A stretch of 64,000 nucleotides of DNA from Lycium barbarum (Eukaryota > Streptophyta > Magnoliopsida > Solanales > Solanaceae): NCBI RefSeq assembly GCF_019175385.1, contig NC_083339.1, forward strand, positions 80,836,120-80,900,119, given 5' to 3'. The first letter of the stretch is position 1. Every line of letters begins with the position of its first letter. Shown one piece after another: positions 35,246-48,224 of the stretch. The notes under the pieces were generated by a model. That model was not told where the DNA came from and ran no database searches. It saw only the letters and a program-made list of their open reading frames with translations. Both the position numbers and the translations under genes were made by a program.

Positions 35246-37142
35246 ATTGGGGAAGAAGAAATTGCGAAATTGAAGCAATTAAGAGTAGAAATTCCTCCGA
35301 GAAAAATTAAGGTACGATTTTCTTGTTTTACGGTGTAATTATGTTAATAGTATTGTAATGGAATTATTAAAATTGGATTGGAACAAATTGGAATTTAGAA
35401 AATGCATGAAATCGATGTTATAGGAAATTGCGGGTTGAAATGGATTCAAAAAGGGTTATCGGATTGTTAGAATTATTATGGGCTAAATTGTAAGAATTTT
35501 GTATATATATCTCTATTGTTGGTATTTCTGTGATAACAGGAGAATAATTGAAAATTCGGGTTAGGCGAATATATAGGGGAAATGCTGCCCGATTTTTGTT
35601 AAGTCCTTAACTAATGGAAGACCCTAAACGAGGATGTATAAGTTAAAGAACCAGTTCTATAAAGTGATGGGGTACGGTTTACGAAACTAGAAAGTATGGT
35701 TACTGACAATGACGTTACCTTTATGTTAAATAGGCTAAAAGAGCGACAAAGCGAACGGTTTTGCGATTAGTCGTCAACAGGTATGTAAAGTTGTCCCTTC
35801 TTTCTTTTGACATGTCTTAGATTTAAGTGATGAATGATATGAACTTTGGGGTAATCCTATTCATAAGTCTTGAGTGTGATTCATGATTCTTATTCACTTA
35901 TTGATGTTAGAGCTCTTAAGCGATTGAGCTTCCCTCTCCAGTTTCCTATACGTTGGATAATAGTCGACATATATAAGCCCCTATTCCTAGAAACTCTACG
36001 AACTAATGTCTCTGACTTCTATAAGCTATTTCACACTATATTGACATGTGTCTACGATTCCTAAGACTCTTTTGATATGAACTATGATGACATTCGAGGG
36101 ATACTTGAGATAATTGTCGCTACTGATACTCAGGTGTTAATCTCTTCTTCTTATTCTGTTGAGTCTTGATAATGATTTAAATTGCATATGGTTGCTCACT
36201 ACTCTTCTCGTGCATGCCTCAATATGTCTTTCATCGAGTCCCGGGCCGGGTATGTTATCGTGCACAGTTTCACTGCATTTTTCACCGAGTCCCTAACTAG
36301 AGGGACGGGTACTATATATATATATATATATATATGATATGATGATATGATGATATGTTATGGCGGCCAGGAGGGCATATGATGACTTTATTCACCGAGT
36401 CCCTCACTAGAGGGCCGGGTACGGTATATATGTATATGATGATGATATGATTATGTCATCGAGTCCCATAATGGGCCGGGTATGATATATGATATTGACA
36501 TGCATGATTTATGTTTCAACGGCAAGTGTTTTGGTATTCTGGACATTGTACTTGTTTTCTGTACTCCTTATTTCAGTTATGATCCTTTTTACTATATTTC
36601 ATGCTTTATATACTCAGTCCATATTCCGTACTGACCCCTTTTCTTCGGGGGGCTGCGTTTCTTGCCCGCAGGTACATATAGTCGATTTGGTGACCCTTCA
36701 GCATAGGACTTCTATTCAGCTGTCTTGGAGAGCTCCGTTGTTCCAGAGTTTAGACTTTTGGTATATATCTTATGATATATATGTATGTTTATCCAGGGGT
36801 ACGACGGGGCCCTGTCCCGTCATATTTCGCTATTCGTACTCTTAGAGGTCTGTAGACATACGTGTGGGTTGTGTATAAGTTATGTTCAGCTGTGTCTATA
36901 CGATGTCCGTTTGTAGTGGCAGCCTTGTCGGCTTGCATATCATGATATGATTTGATCAGCTATGACTCCTCGGCAGACAGTTTATCTGAATATACATATA
37001 TGATGACGCTGTGAACTTTCGGAGTTCTTTTGTAAAGTTCCATATTATTCATAGTTTCAGTTTGACTATATCTGATAGGTATGTATACGGGTGTCCAGGT
37101 CGGGCACTAGTCATGGCCTACGGGGTTGGGTCATGACAAAAG

Positions 37143-37154
37143 TGGTATCAGAGT
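37143..37154 (+). other. Primer-binding site of element E
   Basis: tggtatcagagt, 11 of 12 to the initiator-Met tRNA complement, 4 bases after the LTR end. Confidence 0.93.
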
Positions 37155-40100
37155 AGTTCATCCTCGGAGTGTCTACAGACCGTGTCTAGTTGAGTCTTGT
37201 TTATCGGTGTGTTGTGCACCACATCTATAAACAGGAAGCTACAGGACATTTAGGATGTTATCTTTCCTTCTTATCCTAGATCGTGCGATAGAGCCCTGCC
37301 ATAGGAAATGAAGTTCCTTATACTAACCTTTGATTTTAGCTGAAGAACGACATTGACAGAAGGAAGCGACTGACGATATTGAGAGTTACAAAGTACACAG
37401 GTAAGTAACGGTGCGAAAGAGGCATATCGGATAAGGTATGAATATTTAGATATGATTGAAATTTAAAGTTGAAGGATGAAAGAGAAGGTAGATGGAAAGG
37501 TATGACAGGACAGATCGTTAAAGGATCAGGTACGTCTCGAGGTGCGATATGTGAGGTAAGTTTCGACACCTTTATACTTTTTACTGGAAATTGGGAGCCC
37601 TGTGTGGCTATGATACGATATGACATGATATGTGTGTATATATGTTGGCCCTGTGAGGCATTGTTGGTATTTCCTGCGTGCAGGTTTTGGGATAGTAAGA
37701 AGTACAGAGGAAACTCTGCCCAAATTTTTCGAGAAATAGAAAAAGAAGAGAATGAGATATAGGTTCATAATATGTCTTGAAAGTCGATACCGATAGGGTA
37801 AATTTGTTATGTTGGACTAGAGCTTTAAGAGATACCCCCACGTCATCCATAAGAGGCATCATTCGTATTTGGGAGACCTTGTTTTGAAGAAGCGTATATG
37901 AGCAGCGAATTCGCAATTCATTTGAACGGACCAGAATACGTTCCAACCACATTTTGCCTTGGAAAAAGCTCGTGTTGTAGGGCAAAAACGTCTAGCAATT
38001 AAGTTTCACTTTATTGGAAGAGTACAAAGCATACAACAAGTAGTTTGTGAACTAAATGGTTCGCTCACGACCCAAGAACAAATATGGAGGTAAACCATGT
38101 GAATCAAGTACTAATAAGTCTTGTGGTGCTTGTCGGATTCTAGTTTTCTTCTGGTGGTGGTTGGAGAATGCTTCATAATAACATTTTATTAGTTCTCAAT
38201 CAACTAATTGGAGATGGAATTTGTGGAAGGAAAACTTAAACTTGTGGGATGTCTAGGATCATGTATTTCATATGTTGTTGGTGAAATGCTAGGATGATTC
38301 GGAAGGGCTTGTGATACTAAGGGATGATTTAGAAAAAGGTGGCAACTCTTAACAAAATATTTTATTGAGGTATCGAGTGAACCGATAAGTAGGGATAAAT
38401 TACGACGAGTTTACAGTTAAAAGGAGTAGTAGTATGATTGAGAAAAAAGTACGGAGGAGGAAGAATTATGACAAATTATGAAGGTATTGATAAGACAGCT
38501 TGTGAGATATTAAGGGTAAGATTGATCAGAAAGGGTGAAGGGTCAAGTACGCCTAGTCCACAGAGTGTAATTAAAACATAGTAAGAATCGTGAATAAGAT
38601 TAAGAAGTGTTACGTTATAGGATGGATTATGAACAGGATGTAATGTGAATACCATGAGAATTGTTATAGGAATGAGTAAAGCTTAGCAAGGAAGTAACTA
38701 AAGGATATGATGTGATTAGTATGAAATGGAAAAGCAAATGTAGAATGAATAAGAAAGACTTACACAGTTCTATAGGGAACGTTCAGGATAAAAGTCAAGT
38801 GGTAACGAAAGTGAAAGCGAGCACAGGAAGATAAAGAGCTAATAGAAAGAGGAAGATAAGAAGAAAGCGAATGGGATTACAGTGTAGTGATGCGTTATGA
38901 CATGTGTAGCTTGGAAAACGAGTAATACAAGTGACAAAATCGTGAAAGACCAACCTAAAGGAAGATGAGCAACGAGACAGAATGAATGCCAGAAATGAGG
39001 TATGATAAAAATATATAGGGATGAACGGAATATACTATGAAAATGAGAAAGGGGTTATGTAGAAGTAGTGTTTTCTGAAGGATACAGGAGTAGCATGAGA
39101 TTCCTCGTGCACAAAATAAAAAAAAAATGGCCACAGATTGGAAAAGTGAAAGGAATACTAAAGGAAGCACTCAAGACAGGCGTAATTAATTGAGTATGAG
39201 TATAGGATAAAAGGGAAATGTATAGCTACAAACTTAAGGTGTAATACGACGAAAACGTGATGAGACCAAACCACTATTAAAACGAATTTGATATGATTTT
39301 GAGTAAATTAGAAGTTAGAGTTGGGTATAAAACAAGGGTGAAAGCGCATGAGGCATAAAGGAGTACTGCATATATGTAACTTCACCTCGGAAATAGTGAA
39401 ATCCTTAAAGGACACGGATTGTGGATTTGCGAAACGACTGATGTATTGTGAATTTATTAGAAGAAACAGATGATATCCGTTGGGATAAAGATGGTGTTAT
39501 AGGAAAGCTTGAGACACTTATCATTAGAATGTAAGTGCTACCGAATGGAGGATTTGAAATGACTATAAGCACTAGCTAGTTACTGAATGGAATAAACGGA
39601 ATGTGGCTTTGGCTAAATTGCTACATTAATTATATTACTCGAGTACCTACCATCAAATAAGATTTTGTACTATATATCGAGAGTTCTCGTCGCCTCGTGA
39701 CTGTGGTGGGGTTTCATACCTGGGTAATCTAAGTTATAGATGATAAACAAAAGACATGGATATGGCGCAGTATACCAAATGTATTGGAAAAAGAATCATA
39801 GGAATTTGAAAATTGGAAATGGAGGCATAGAACGGAATATAAATAGATAATGATGTGAGTACACCCAAAAGGGGGGAAGCGGATGAGAGAAATGCAAGTG
39901 TGAGATGAAATCAACTGACACTGCAACACGTTTAATGTGAAACAAGTTAGTGAGATTTGAAGGCCAGCAATACACAGATAGAAGCCAAGACGGTAGTTGA
40001 GACAGTGCTGAGAATTATTGATATGACATCAGAAGGTGAATGCTTATAAAAAGGAAGAATACGACAAGAGAATGGTAACAAGTGACTTAAAAGGATATTA

Positions 40101-41574
40101 TAAAGGATAGCAAGGCTATACTGGATTAGAGGTTAAGCTGTTGACAACAGAGTTATTGGCTAATGATATTGTGACACATAAGTAGCAAAGGAGAAAGGAT
40201 AGGAAATCTCTCCTATAGTAGGATATGAGAAAACCAAATGGTGAATAGAGGAAGGGGAAAGAGTATGGCGAAATAGACAGCAAGTGAGTGATAGTACAAT
40301 AAGATATGTAGAGCAGAATAAGCCAGGGAAAGGAAAGACTATGACTAAGATTGGATGCACTTTGTACAAATTGTACAGGAATAGTTGTGCAACCTATGAA
40401 TACTTGTATACTAAGAAAAAGGCCAAGTGAGTACCTGATAAGAGGAGTAAGAATTCAGTAACAACAATGGGGTTGCGATATTTTGGATACATCAAGGAAA
40501 GGTATAAGATGGTTTGAGGCAAAACTACAGAGATATAATTAGTACTGAGGACAAAAGCTATAGTTGAGCCTTGATATCAATTGAAAGATATAAGAGAAGA
40601 ATATGGGTCTGCATAAAGACTAGCGAGGCAACGCTAAGGTATTTTCCGGACGGATTTGAGCACTTACATCTACTTGTGTAAAGATTGCAATAGGGTGCGT
40701 GGTAAGGAGAACTAAGAGAAAATTTGAGTAAAGAGGCAATAGAAGAGTTTGAGTCAAAAAAAAAAAAATAGAGAAACAACACGAGATAATATGCCTAAAG
40801 TATTGCCAGTTGGGGTAAAGGAAATTACGAAATGATTTAACCGAGACAATCAGAACAAGCGGGTTACTGGTCACTGGATGATAGTAAAGTTGTAATATGA
40901 GGGAACCCTAGCGCTAATTGATCGCCAACCCTGTAGATCGAGATCAAGGGGTAAAAGCAAGTGATAGTTAAAGACCTTCAAAAGAAAGTCAGAAAGTGAC
41001 ACATGATGCCGAGGATTCCAGAATACGGACTGCCATAGAGGAATAAAGCAAGGATATTGGATTACAAAAATGTTACCCTCTGGGAAATTTCGTTTTACTC
41101 GTAGAACCTGCGAATGGTCCACAGGTTACCAGAGGCATGCAATGCTCCAGGGATATTAAAGTCTAATAAACCGACGAGGGACGTCTGCGCGTTATAAAAA
41201 TCATATTTCAAGATTGAGAGGTAAGATAAAGGAAACGATACCTTAAAGGAATAACTATAGGAGATAAGGAGTCAAGTTAAGACTAAGCGCACAAGGAAGA
41301 AAGTAAGATTTCAGTGGAAGAGCTCGCAACACAACTGACAACGGACTGCGAAGTAAGATAAGAGTAAAGGCAATGACGTGGAATTATTACCTCGGGAAGC
41401 AACAGAAAGAGGAGATATTACAGGAATGACTATGTAGGGGCCTGGAATGCGTTATAATGAATTATAGTGAATCGACCAATGGAAGAGGTATGTGAAGGGT
41501 ATAATTAAATAAGAGAACACTTGAGAAAGTATTGGGAATTCAGGATCAGTTTAACATTCGAGGACGAATGTTCT
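37155..41574 (+). mobile_element. Gene-free interior of element E
   Basis: About 4.4 kb, strongly purine-rich on the plus strand, with stops in every frame and no retroviral motif. The first ~600 bp match 63530-64000 of element F (reverse strand), and about 40690-40880 match 63280-63420, so this interior is a family feature, not random decay. In the first block a perfect donor gaggtaagt (gt at 37556) and acceptor-like cctgcgtgcag (to 37683) are kept in F too, suggesting a 128-bp intron. The 97-codon ORF at 37469-37762 begins at a non-ATG codon and is stopped in F. Confidence 0.7.
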
Positions 41575-41588
41575 AAAGGGGGGAAGGA
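41553..41588 (+). other. Polypurine tract and hairpin of element E
   Basis: Hairpin 41553-41572 (aacattcg-agga-cgaatgtt, perfect 8-bp stem) followed by tract aaaggggggaagga (41575-41588) against the 3' LTR. Confidence 0.92.
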
Positions 41589-43191
41589 TGTTATACCCCG
41601 TATATTTATACATCGAATTATACACAAGTAAATCGACTCAAGTTGGAGGCGGAATTATTTTCGGACATGAAATACGAACCTTTAATTTTCAATTTTAATT
41701 ATAACATAAATTGTTTATAAATTTTATTTAGTGTAAAAATATTATTGGAGATTAGAAACTAATTAATTGTGATTAAATTATTAAGTAAGGGATTAGTGAT
41801 TAATTAATTTAAATTTTAATTGTGGGCCCCACCCGTTTAAAAAAAAAACAAATCAGCAAAATATTTGATGAGTCATGGAGGGGGGGGGGGGGGGCAGCAC
41901 GTGTCATTTTGGTAAGATGCCATATATATGGAGTTGGATGAACAAGTTAGGAGTTGATTTTTCATTTTACAAGTTGAAATTTAGAGAAAAAAAAAACTTG
42001 CAACAATTTCCATGGCAGCTCAGCCAGCCATGGATGGAGGAAAAATATTTTTGGTTACATGTTGTGATCAAGTTTCAAGTGAATCACAAGTTCAAGGAGG
42101 TGATAGCAACGTTTGATATTGAATCGGGGAAGAAGAAATTGCGAAATTGAAGCAATTAAGAATAGAAATTCCTCCGAGAAAAATTAAGGTACGATTTTCT
42201 TGTTTTACGGTCTAATTGTGTTAATAGTATTGTAATAAAATTATTAAAATTGGATTGGACGAAATTGGAATTTAGAAAATGCATGAAATCGATGTTATAG
42301 GAAATTGCGGGTTGAAATGGATTCAAAAAGGGTTATCGGATTGTTAGAATTATTATGGGCTGAATTGTAAGAATTTTGTATATATATATCTCTATTGTTG
42401 GTATTTCTGTGATAACAGGAGAATAATTGAAAATTCGGGTTAGGCGAATATATAGGGGAAATGCTGCCCGATTTTCGTTAAGTCCTTAACTAATGGAAGA
42501 CCCTAAACGAGGATGTATAAGTTAAAGAACAAGTTCTATAAAGTGATGGGCTACGATTTACGAAACTAGAAAGTATGGTTACTGACGATGACGTTACCTT
42601 TATGTTAAATAGGCTAAAAGAGCGACAAAGCGAACGGTTTTGCGATTACTCGTCAACAGGTATGTAAAGTTGTCCCTTCTTTCTTTTGACATGTCTTAGA
42701 TTTAAGTGATGAATGATATGAGCTTTGGGGTAATCCTATTCATAAGTCTTGAGTGTGATTCATGATTCTTATTCACTTATTGATGTTAGAGCTCTTAAGT
42801 GATTGAGCTTCCCTCTTCAGTTTCCTATACGTTGGATAATAGTCGACATATATAAGCCCCTATTCCTAGAAACTCTACGAACTAATGTCTCTGACTTCTA
42901 TAAGCTATTTCACACTATATTGACATGTGTCTACGATTCCTAAGACTCTTTTGATATGAACTATGATGACATTCGAGGGATACTTGAGATAATTGTCGCT
43001 ACTGATACTCAGGTGTTAATCTCTTCCTCTTATTCTGTTGAGTCTTGATAATGATTTAAATTGTATATGGTTGCTCACTGCTCTACTCGTGCATGCCTCA
43101 ATATGTCTTTCATCGAGTCCCGGGCCGGGTATGTTATCGTGCACAGTTTTACTGCATTGTTAACCGAGTCCCTCACTAGAGGGCCGGGTAC

Positions 43192-43263
<72 letters not shown>

Positions 43264-44059
43264 GGTATGATGATATGTTATGGCGGCCAGGAGAGCATAT
43301 GATGACTTTATTCACCGAGTCCCTCACTAGAGGGCCGGGTACGGTATATATGTATATGATGATGATATGATTATGTCACCGAGTCCCATAATGGGCCGGG
43401 TATGATATATGATATTGACATGCATGATTTATGTTTCAAAGGCAAGTGTTTTGGTATTCTTGACATTGTACTTGTTTTCTTTACTCCTTATTTCAGTTAT
43501 GATCCGTTTTACTGTATTTAAATGCTTTATATACTCAGTACATATTCCGTACTGACCCCCTTACTTCGGGGGGCTGCGTTTCATACCCGCAGGTACAGAT
43601 AGTCGATTTGGTGACCCTTAAGCATAGGACTTCTATTCAGTTGTCTTGGAGAGCTCCGTTGTTCCGGAGTTTAGACTTTTGGTACAGATCTTATGATATA
43701 TATGTATGTTTATCCAGGGGTACGACGGGGCCCTGTCCCGTCATATTTCGCTATTCGTACTCTTAGAGGTCTGCAGACATACATGTGGGTTGTGTATAAG
43801 TTTTGTTCAGTTGTGTCTATACGATGTCCGTCTGTAGTGGCAGCCTTGTCGGCTTGCGTATCATGATATGATTTGATCAGTTGTGACTCCTCGGCAGACA
43901 GTTTATCTGAATATACATATATGATGACGCTACGAACTTTCGGAGTTCTTTTGTAATGTTCCATATTATTCATAGTTTCAGTTTGACTATATCTGATAGG
44001 TATGTATACGGGTGTCCAGGTCGGGCACTAGTCATGGCCTACGGGTTTGGGTCGTGACA
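41589..44059 (+). repeat. 3' LTR of element E
   Basis: 2,471 bp, tgttataccccg to gggtcgtgaca. G-run 41880-41894 (15), G-box 41898-41903, TATA 41923-41929, leader ORF 42012-42116. Tandem hairpin array (about 43105-43405) contains a (TA)n run at 43194-43261 against only ~22 bases in the 5' LTR. LTR core 43530-43593. It is the intact member of the E pair. Confidence 0.93.
43194..43261. repeat. (TA)n microsatellite in E 3' LTR
   Basis: About 68 bases of TA; the 5' LTR has about 22 at 36312-36334, so the tract changed length after insertion. Confidence 0.95.
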
Positions 44060-46837
44060 AGTGAAGATTAGGCATTAATTAACCATGATTATATTATTAA
44101 GTGGGGATTAGAGATTAACTATCATTAATTAGACTATTAGTGGGCCGAGTGGACCCCACTATGGCATGGCCTAATCTGATTGGCCCATGCCATAAGTGGG
44201 GCACGTGTCCAGCGCTTGGACACCATATAAAGCCCATGGAGACGACTAATATGAACTTAACCATTTCATTTTCAATTTCACAAAATCTGATTTAGAGAGA
44301 GGAGCTCTCAACTAGAGAGAGAGCCACGGCCATGGCTGCTCAAGAGCAAGCCTAGGATTTTGATAGGAAAATTCAATATCAAAGGTGTTGATAAACATTC
44401 AAGAAGATTGGCAACGTGTATCTAACTCTTGGGGGCAGCAAGAACACTAGTCATTTAAATTCACCAAATTTCAGCAAATTAAGGAGCCAAATTGTTACGG
44501 TAAGATTTAAGCCTTCTATACATATTTTAGAAGTGGTTTGGACTTGTTATAATTTGGTAAATGTTAATTGGATATAAGGAATAATGTATGTTAATGTTGA
44601 GATGTTGTTTAGGTCGTATAAGGGGGCGATTTTATTTGGAAATGGTGAATTAATTTTAATTAGTATTGTGGTTGTTGTTGACATGGATTATGTGATGAGA
44701 ATGAAGGAATTAAATGGATAAAGTTGAAGTTGAATTTGTATTGTGGGCTGTTGTAAGGACTAATTGTGATATTAATGTAGTTTTCTTGCATATGAATGAA
44801 TGGTATTGTTGTCGTGTGTTCGCTGGTATAATTCACTAATTTATTCGAAAGGAGTGTATGAAATAACGTATAGGAAGCGTATGTGGTTTGCTTGGTGTAT
44901 TCGTAGATGTTCGTAAGATTATCGGACATCTCTATGTTGTTAATTAGGGGCTGTTTTGGGCGTGTTGTTAATCTCGTTGAATGGGCAGATTAAGTATAGT
45001 TAAGATTATACATTGTAGTGCTATAATGGTTGGGCTGTTATAGAATCGTTTTGATGAAGTATTATGGCTATAGGCTATTAAGAATAAAAGGAATATGTCG
45101 TAATCGTATGTAGATTATTATCGAATGGTGTAATGTGTGGGCTGATTGAAATGTTATGCGGGCTGTTCGGAGTGTTCTCGAACCTTGTCTCGGTTAGCCT
45201 TGATGTAGTACTTGAACGTGTGGTTATGGATGCTGACTAGTTGTGTTGTAGTTGGTTTGAATGTAAGGGAAACGTCGACTAATTTTCTAGAAATGAGCTA
45301 CTAACGGTGAAATATGTTTTTAACCTTCCCGTAGCTTAACCATAGTTCTTGACGTCATAATATAGGTTGAGATATTTCGGACAGCGTATACGTATTGTGT
45401 CTCGGATAAGCGTTAAAGGTATGTAAAGCTATCCCTCCTTTCTTTTGGCATGTCTTAGATATAAGTGACGTATGATATGAACTTTGGAATAATTCTATTC
45501 ATAAGTTTTGAATGTGATTCATGATCCTTATTCACTTCTTGATGTTAGAACTTTTAAGGTAATTGAGCTATTGCCTCTCAAGTCTTCTATACGTTGGGTA
45601 GTTGTCGGTATGTAAAATCTCCTATTCTTAGAAACCCTACGATGACTAATGTCCTTGATTTCCATAAGCTATTTCACATTATCTTGCTATATGTATATGA
45701 TTCCTGAGGCTCTATTTGATATAGTCCATAGTGACATTTAAAGGGTACTCAACATGACTATCGCCTTGATACTCGAGTGTTAGTTATTCTACTTATTCTA
45801 TTGAGTCTCAGATGATGATTTAGTTGCATATGGTTGCTCATGATATTCTACTCGTGCATACTGTTATTGTATCATTCACCGAGTCCCGGGCCGGGTATGT
45901 ATTCGTGCACAGTTTCACTGCATTGTTCACCGAGTCCCTCACTAGAGGGCCGGGTACGGTATGTGTATATGATGATATGAGTATGGCACAGAGTCCCATG
46001 ATGCGCCGGGTATGGTATACGTGTACACGACTTTATTCACCGAGTCCCATAATGGGCCGGGTATGGTATATGATAATGATATGCATGATTTTGTTTCGTA
46101 AGGCACAGGTACAGTGATTTCTTGATTATTATACTTATCTCCTCGAATCTCTACTTCAGTTATGATCTTCCTTAATGTATTTCATGTTTTATATACTCAG
46201 TACATATCTCGTACTGACCCCTCTTTCTTCGGGGGGCTGCGTTTCATGCCCGCAGGTGCAGATACTCGCTTTGGTGATCCTCCAGCTTAGGACTTCTACT
46301 CAGCTGTCTTGGAGTGCTCCATTGTTCCGGAGCCTAGACTTTGGTACAGATCCTTTTGATGTATATATGTGATTATCCAGGGGTACGGCGGGGCCCTGTC
46401 CCGTCATATGTTACTGTTGATAATCTTAGAGGTCTGTAGACATATGCGTGGGTTATGTACAGGTGTTGTTCGGCTGTGTTAGCATGACTTATATTTGGGA
46501 CGTTCCCATACATAATGGCAGCCTTATCGGCTTGCATATATATATATTTTTTGTGTTGGTGTATGTAGTAGCAGCCTTATCGGCTTGCATATATACTTTG
46601 GGATGTTCCCGTATGTAGTGGCAGCCTTGCTGGCTTGCGTATTATGTCATGCTTGGTTGATTATGACTCCTCATGAGACAGGTTACCTTGATGTATACAT
46701 ATGTGACAGTTCTGAGATGACGTTTTGTTTCACAAGTTTTCATATTATGTTAGTTTCGGGTTGATTATAGTTAACAGGTATGTATACGAGTGTCCAGCTC
46801 AGGCACTAGTCACGGCCTATGGGGTTGGGTCGTGACA
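44060..46837 (+). repeat. D 5' LTR, second part
   Basis: Resumes at agtgaagattagg, about 95 bp before the point where the first part stopped. It holds G-box cacgtg 44202-44207, TATA 44226-44231, leader with MAAQEQA mini-ORF (44332-44355), and donor-like acggtaag (about 44498). Tandem hairpins (about 45870-46062) and LTR core (46192-46257) follow. Ends gggtcgtgaca. Confidence 0.93.
44202..44231 (+). promoter_or_regulatory. G-box and TATA box of D 5' LTR
   Basis: cacgtg then accatataaagc 24 bases on. It is kept identically in the 3' LTR at 52591-52620. The likely start of D's genomic RNA is about 30 bases downstream (inference). Confidence 0.65.
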
Positions 46838-46841
46838 AAAG

Positions 46842-46853
46842 TGGTATCAGAGC
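46842..46853 (+). other. Primer-binding site of element D
   Basis: tggtatcagagc, a perfect 12-base match to the initiator-Met tRNA complement, 4 bases after the LTR. Confidence 0.96.
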
Positions 46854-47029
46854 AGTTCATCCTCGGAGTGTCTACAGACCGTGTCTAGTAGAGTCTTGTT
46901 TATCGGTGTGTTGTGCACCACATCTATAAATAGGAAGCTACATGACAGTTAGGATGTTGTCTTTCTTTCCTACTCTAGATCGTGCGATAGAGCTATATTA
47001 TCAGGATTATTCCTCCCTAACAGATTATT

Positions 47030-48224
47030 ATGTTTACAGCTATACCTCCCAAGAAAGTGACAGCTGCCCAGAAGGGCAAATCGGTAGCAGGAGATACCAG
47101 CCAGACTCAGAGAGTTACTAGGGCCCGTGCCCAGTCTATGTCCGATATTATACTTCAGTCGGCGAGTTCGGCTACACCGCCACCTCCAGAGGAACTGAGA
47201 GCGGCGGTAGCTCTAGATCAGGGGGCGGCTCCACCGCCAGCTCCCGAGGATCCAATACCCGAACCTCCAGCTCCTCAGCCAGGGGCGGAGGATAGGGCTA
47301 TGAGAGATGCGGTTCAGTTGCTGACCAGACTAGTGGCAGGGCAGGCTCGCAGGCATGGACTAGGAGTTGACCATGCGGATAGACATGACAGTTTGAGGGC
47401 TCGTGACTTCTTAAGGTGTAATCCTCCAGAGTTTTTCGGGTCAAAGCCCGAGGATGATCCGCAGGAGTTTGTTAGGCAGATGCAGCGTACCTTGAGGATA
47501 ATCAAGGCTTCTGAGACTGAGTCTGTTGAGTTGGCTTCGTATCGGTTGCGGGATGTAGCTGTTAATTGGTATGAGTTGTGGGAGTTATCTAGGGGCGAGG
47601 GTGCTCCTCCAGCAGTATAGGATGAGTTTGTGGATTCTTACACCTGAGGCAGAGTGGCAGGAGCGTTCGAGAATATAGGCTTGAGTTTGATTCGTTGGCC
47701 AGATATGCGCTTACTATTGTAGCTGATATGGCTGATCGATCGCATCGTTATGTGATGGGGCTGGATCGTTATTTGATTGATGGCTCTCCAGCCAGGTGTG
47801 GATATTGCTCGGATACAGGCATATGCACAGGGGGTAGAGAAACGACACAGAGGACGTCAGCCAGATAGGGATTATGACAGAGGTCAGCATAAGAGGGCTA
47901 GATCGGTTGGTTATCCTGGCGAGTTTCGAGGCAGGCAGCCTCAGCAGTATAGTAGATATCCTTCTCAGCCAGCACGGAGTGCACCCCCACAGTTTACAGG
48001 CAGGATATTTGATAGTATAGGGTATTCAGGAGCCGGTCAGAGCTCCAGGGCTTCAAGTTCACAGATGAACAGGGGTTCGAGTTAGTCGAGGCCACCTTTG
48101 CCTCGGTGTTCTCGTTGTGGTACGCCCCATTTTGGGGAATGCCGTCTCGCTACAGGTGCTTGCTTTACTTGCGGCCGTCAAGGCCATGTCATGAGGGAGT
48201 GTCCATATGGGGGTAATCCAGGTG
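47030..48224 (+). pseudogene. Gag of element D
   Basis: ATG at 47030; 196 codons open. Start PPKKVTAAQKGKS, a Pro-rich stretch, then QLLTRLVAGQARR, NPPEFFGSKPEDDPQEFV and ELASYRLRDVAVNWYEL (capsid-type). A TAG at 47618-47620 replaces TGG of the family. After a shift, 47777-48085 has MALQPGVDIARIQAYAQ and an Arg/Gln-rich stretch. 48098 on has a CSRCGTPHFGEC finger and an intact CCHC knuckle CFTCGRQGHVMREC at 48161-48202. It would form the particle and bind RNA; here it is broken by one stop, one frameshift and a further stop at 48084. Confidence 0.93.

Larger units (their letters stand above)
34716..37138 (+). repeat. 5' LTR of element E
   Basis: Lacks the normal tgttatacccc start. It contains a run of 16 G (35003-35018), a G-box cacgtg (35022-35027), TATA tatatat (35047-35053) and a 36-codon leader ORF (35135-35245). 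A cccgggccggg-type tandem hairpin array (about 36228-36483) and the LTR core (36609-36672) follow. Ends gggtcatgaca. Confidence 0.9.
34716..44059 (+). mobile_element. Element E: LARD-like non-autonomous LTR retrotransposon
   Basis: Two LTRs of about 2.4 kb (34716-37138, 41589-44059), a primer site (37143-37154), a polypurine tract (41575-41588), and a 4.45-kb interior with no recognisable gag, protease, RT or integrase. The cis signals match those of D, so a D-like autonomous element could have moved it in trans (inference). The left terminus is irregular: the first 17 bases of the LTR are replaced by a copy of ggaggcggaattatttt found ~50 bp downstream. Right flank is agtga. Confidence 0.88.

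Noticed and set aside
37469..37762. 97-codon ORF in the E interior
   Set aside because: Starts at a non-ATG codon and is stopped early in the homologous F sequence.
46842..46853. tRNA-like sequence tggtatcagagc (also 37143, 33053, 23730)
   Set aside because: These are 12-base primer-binding sites after LTRs; no cloverleaf or tRNA gene surrounds them.
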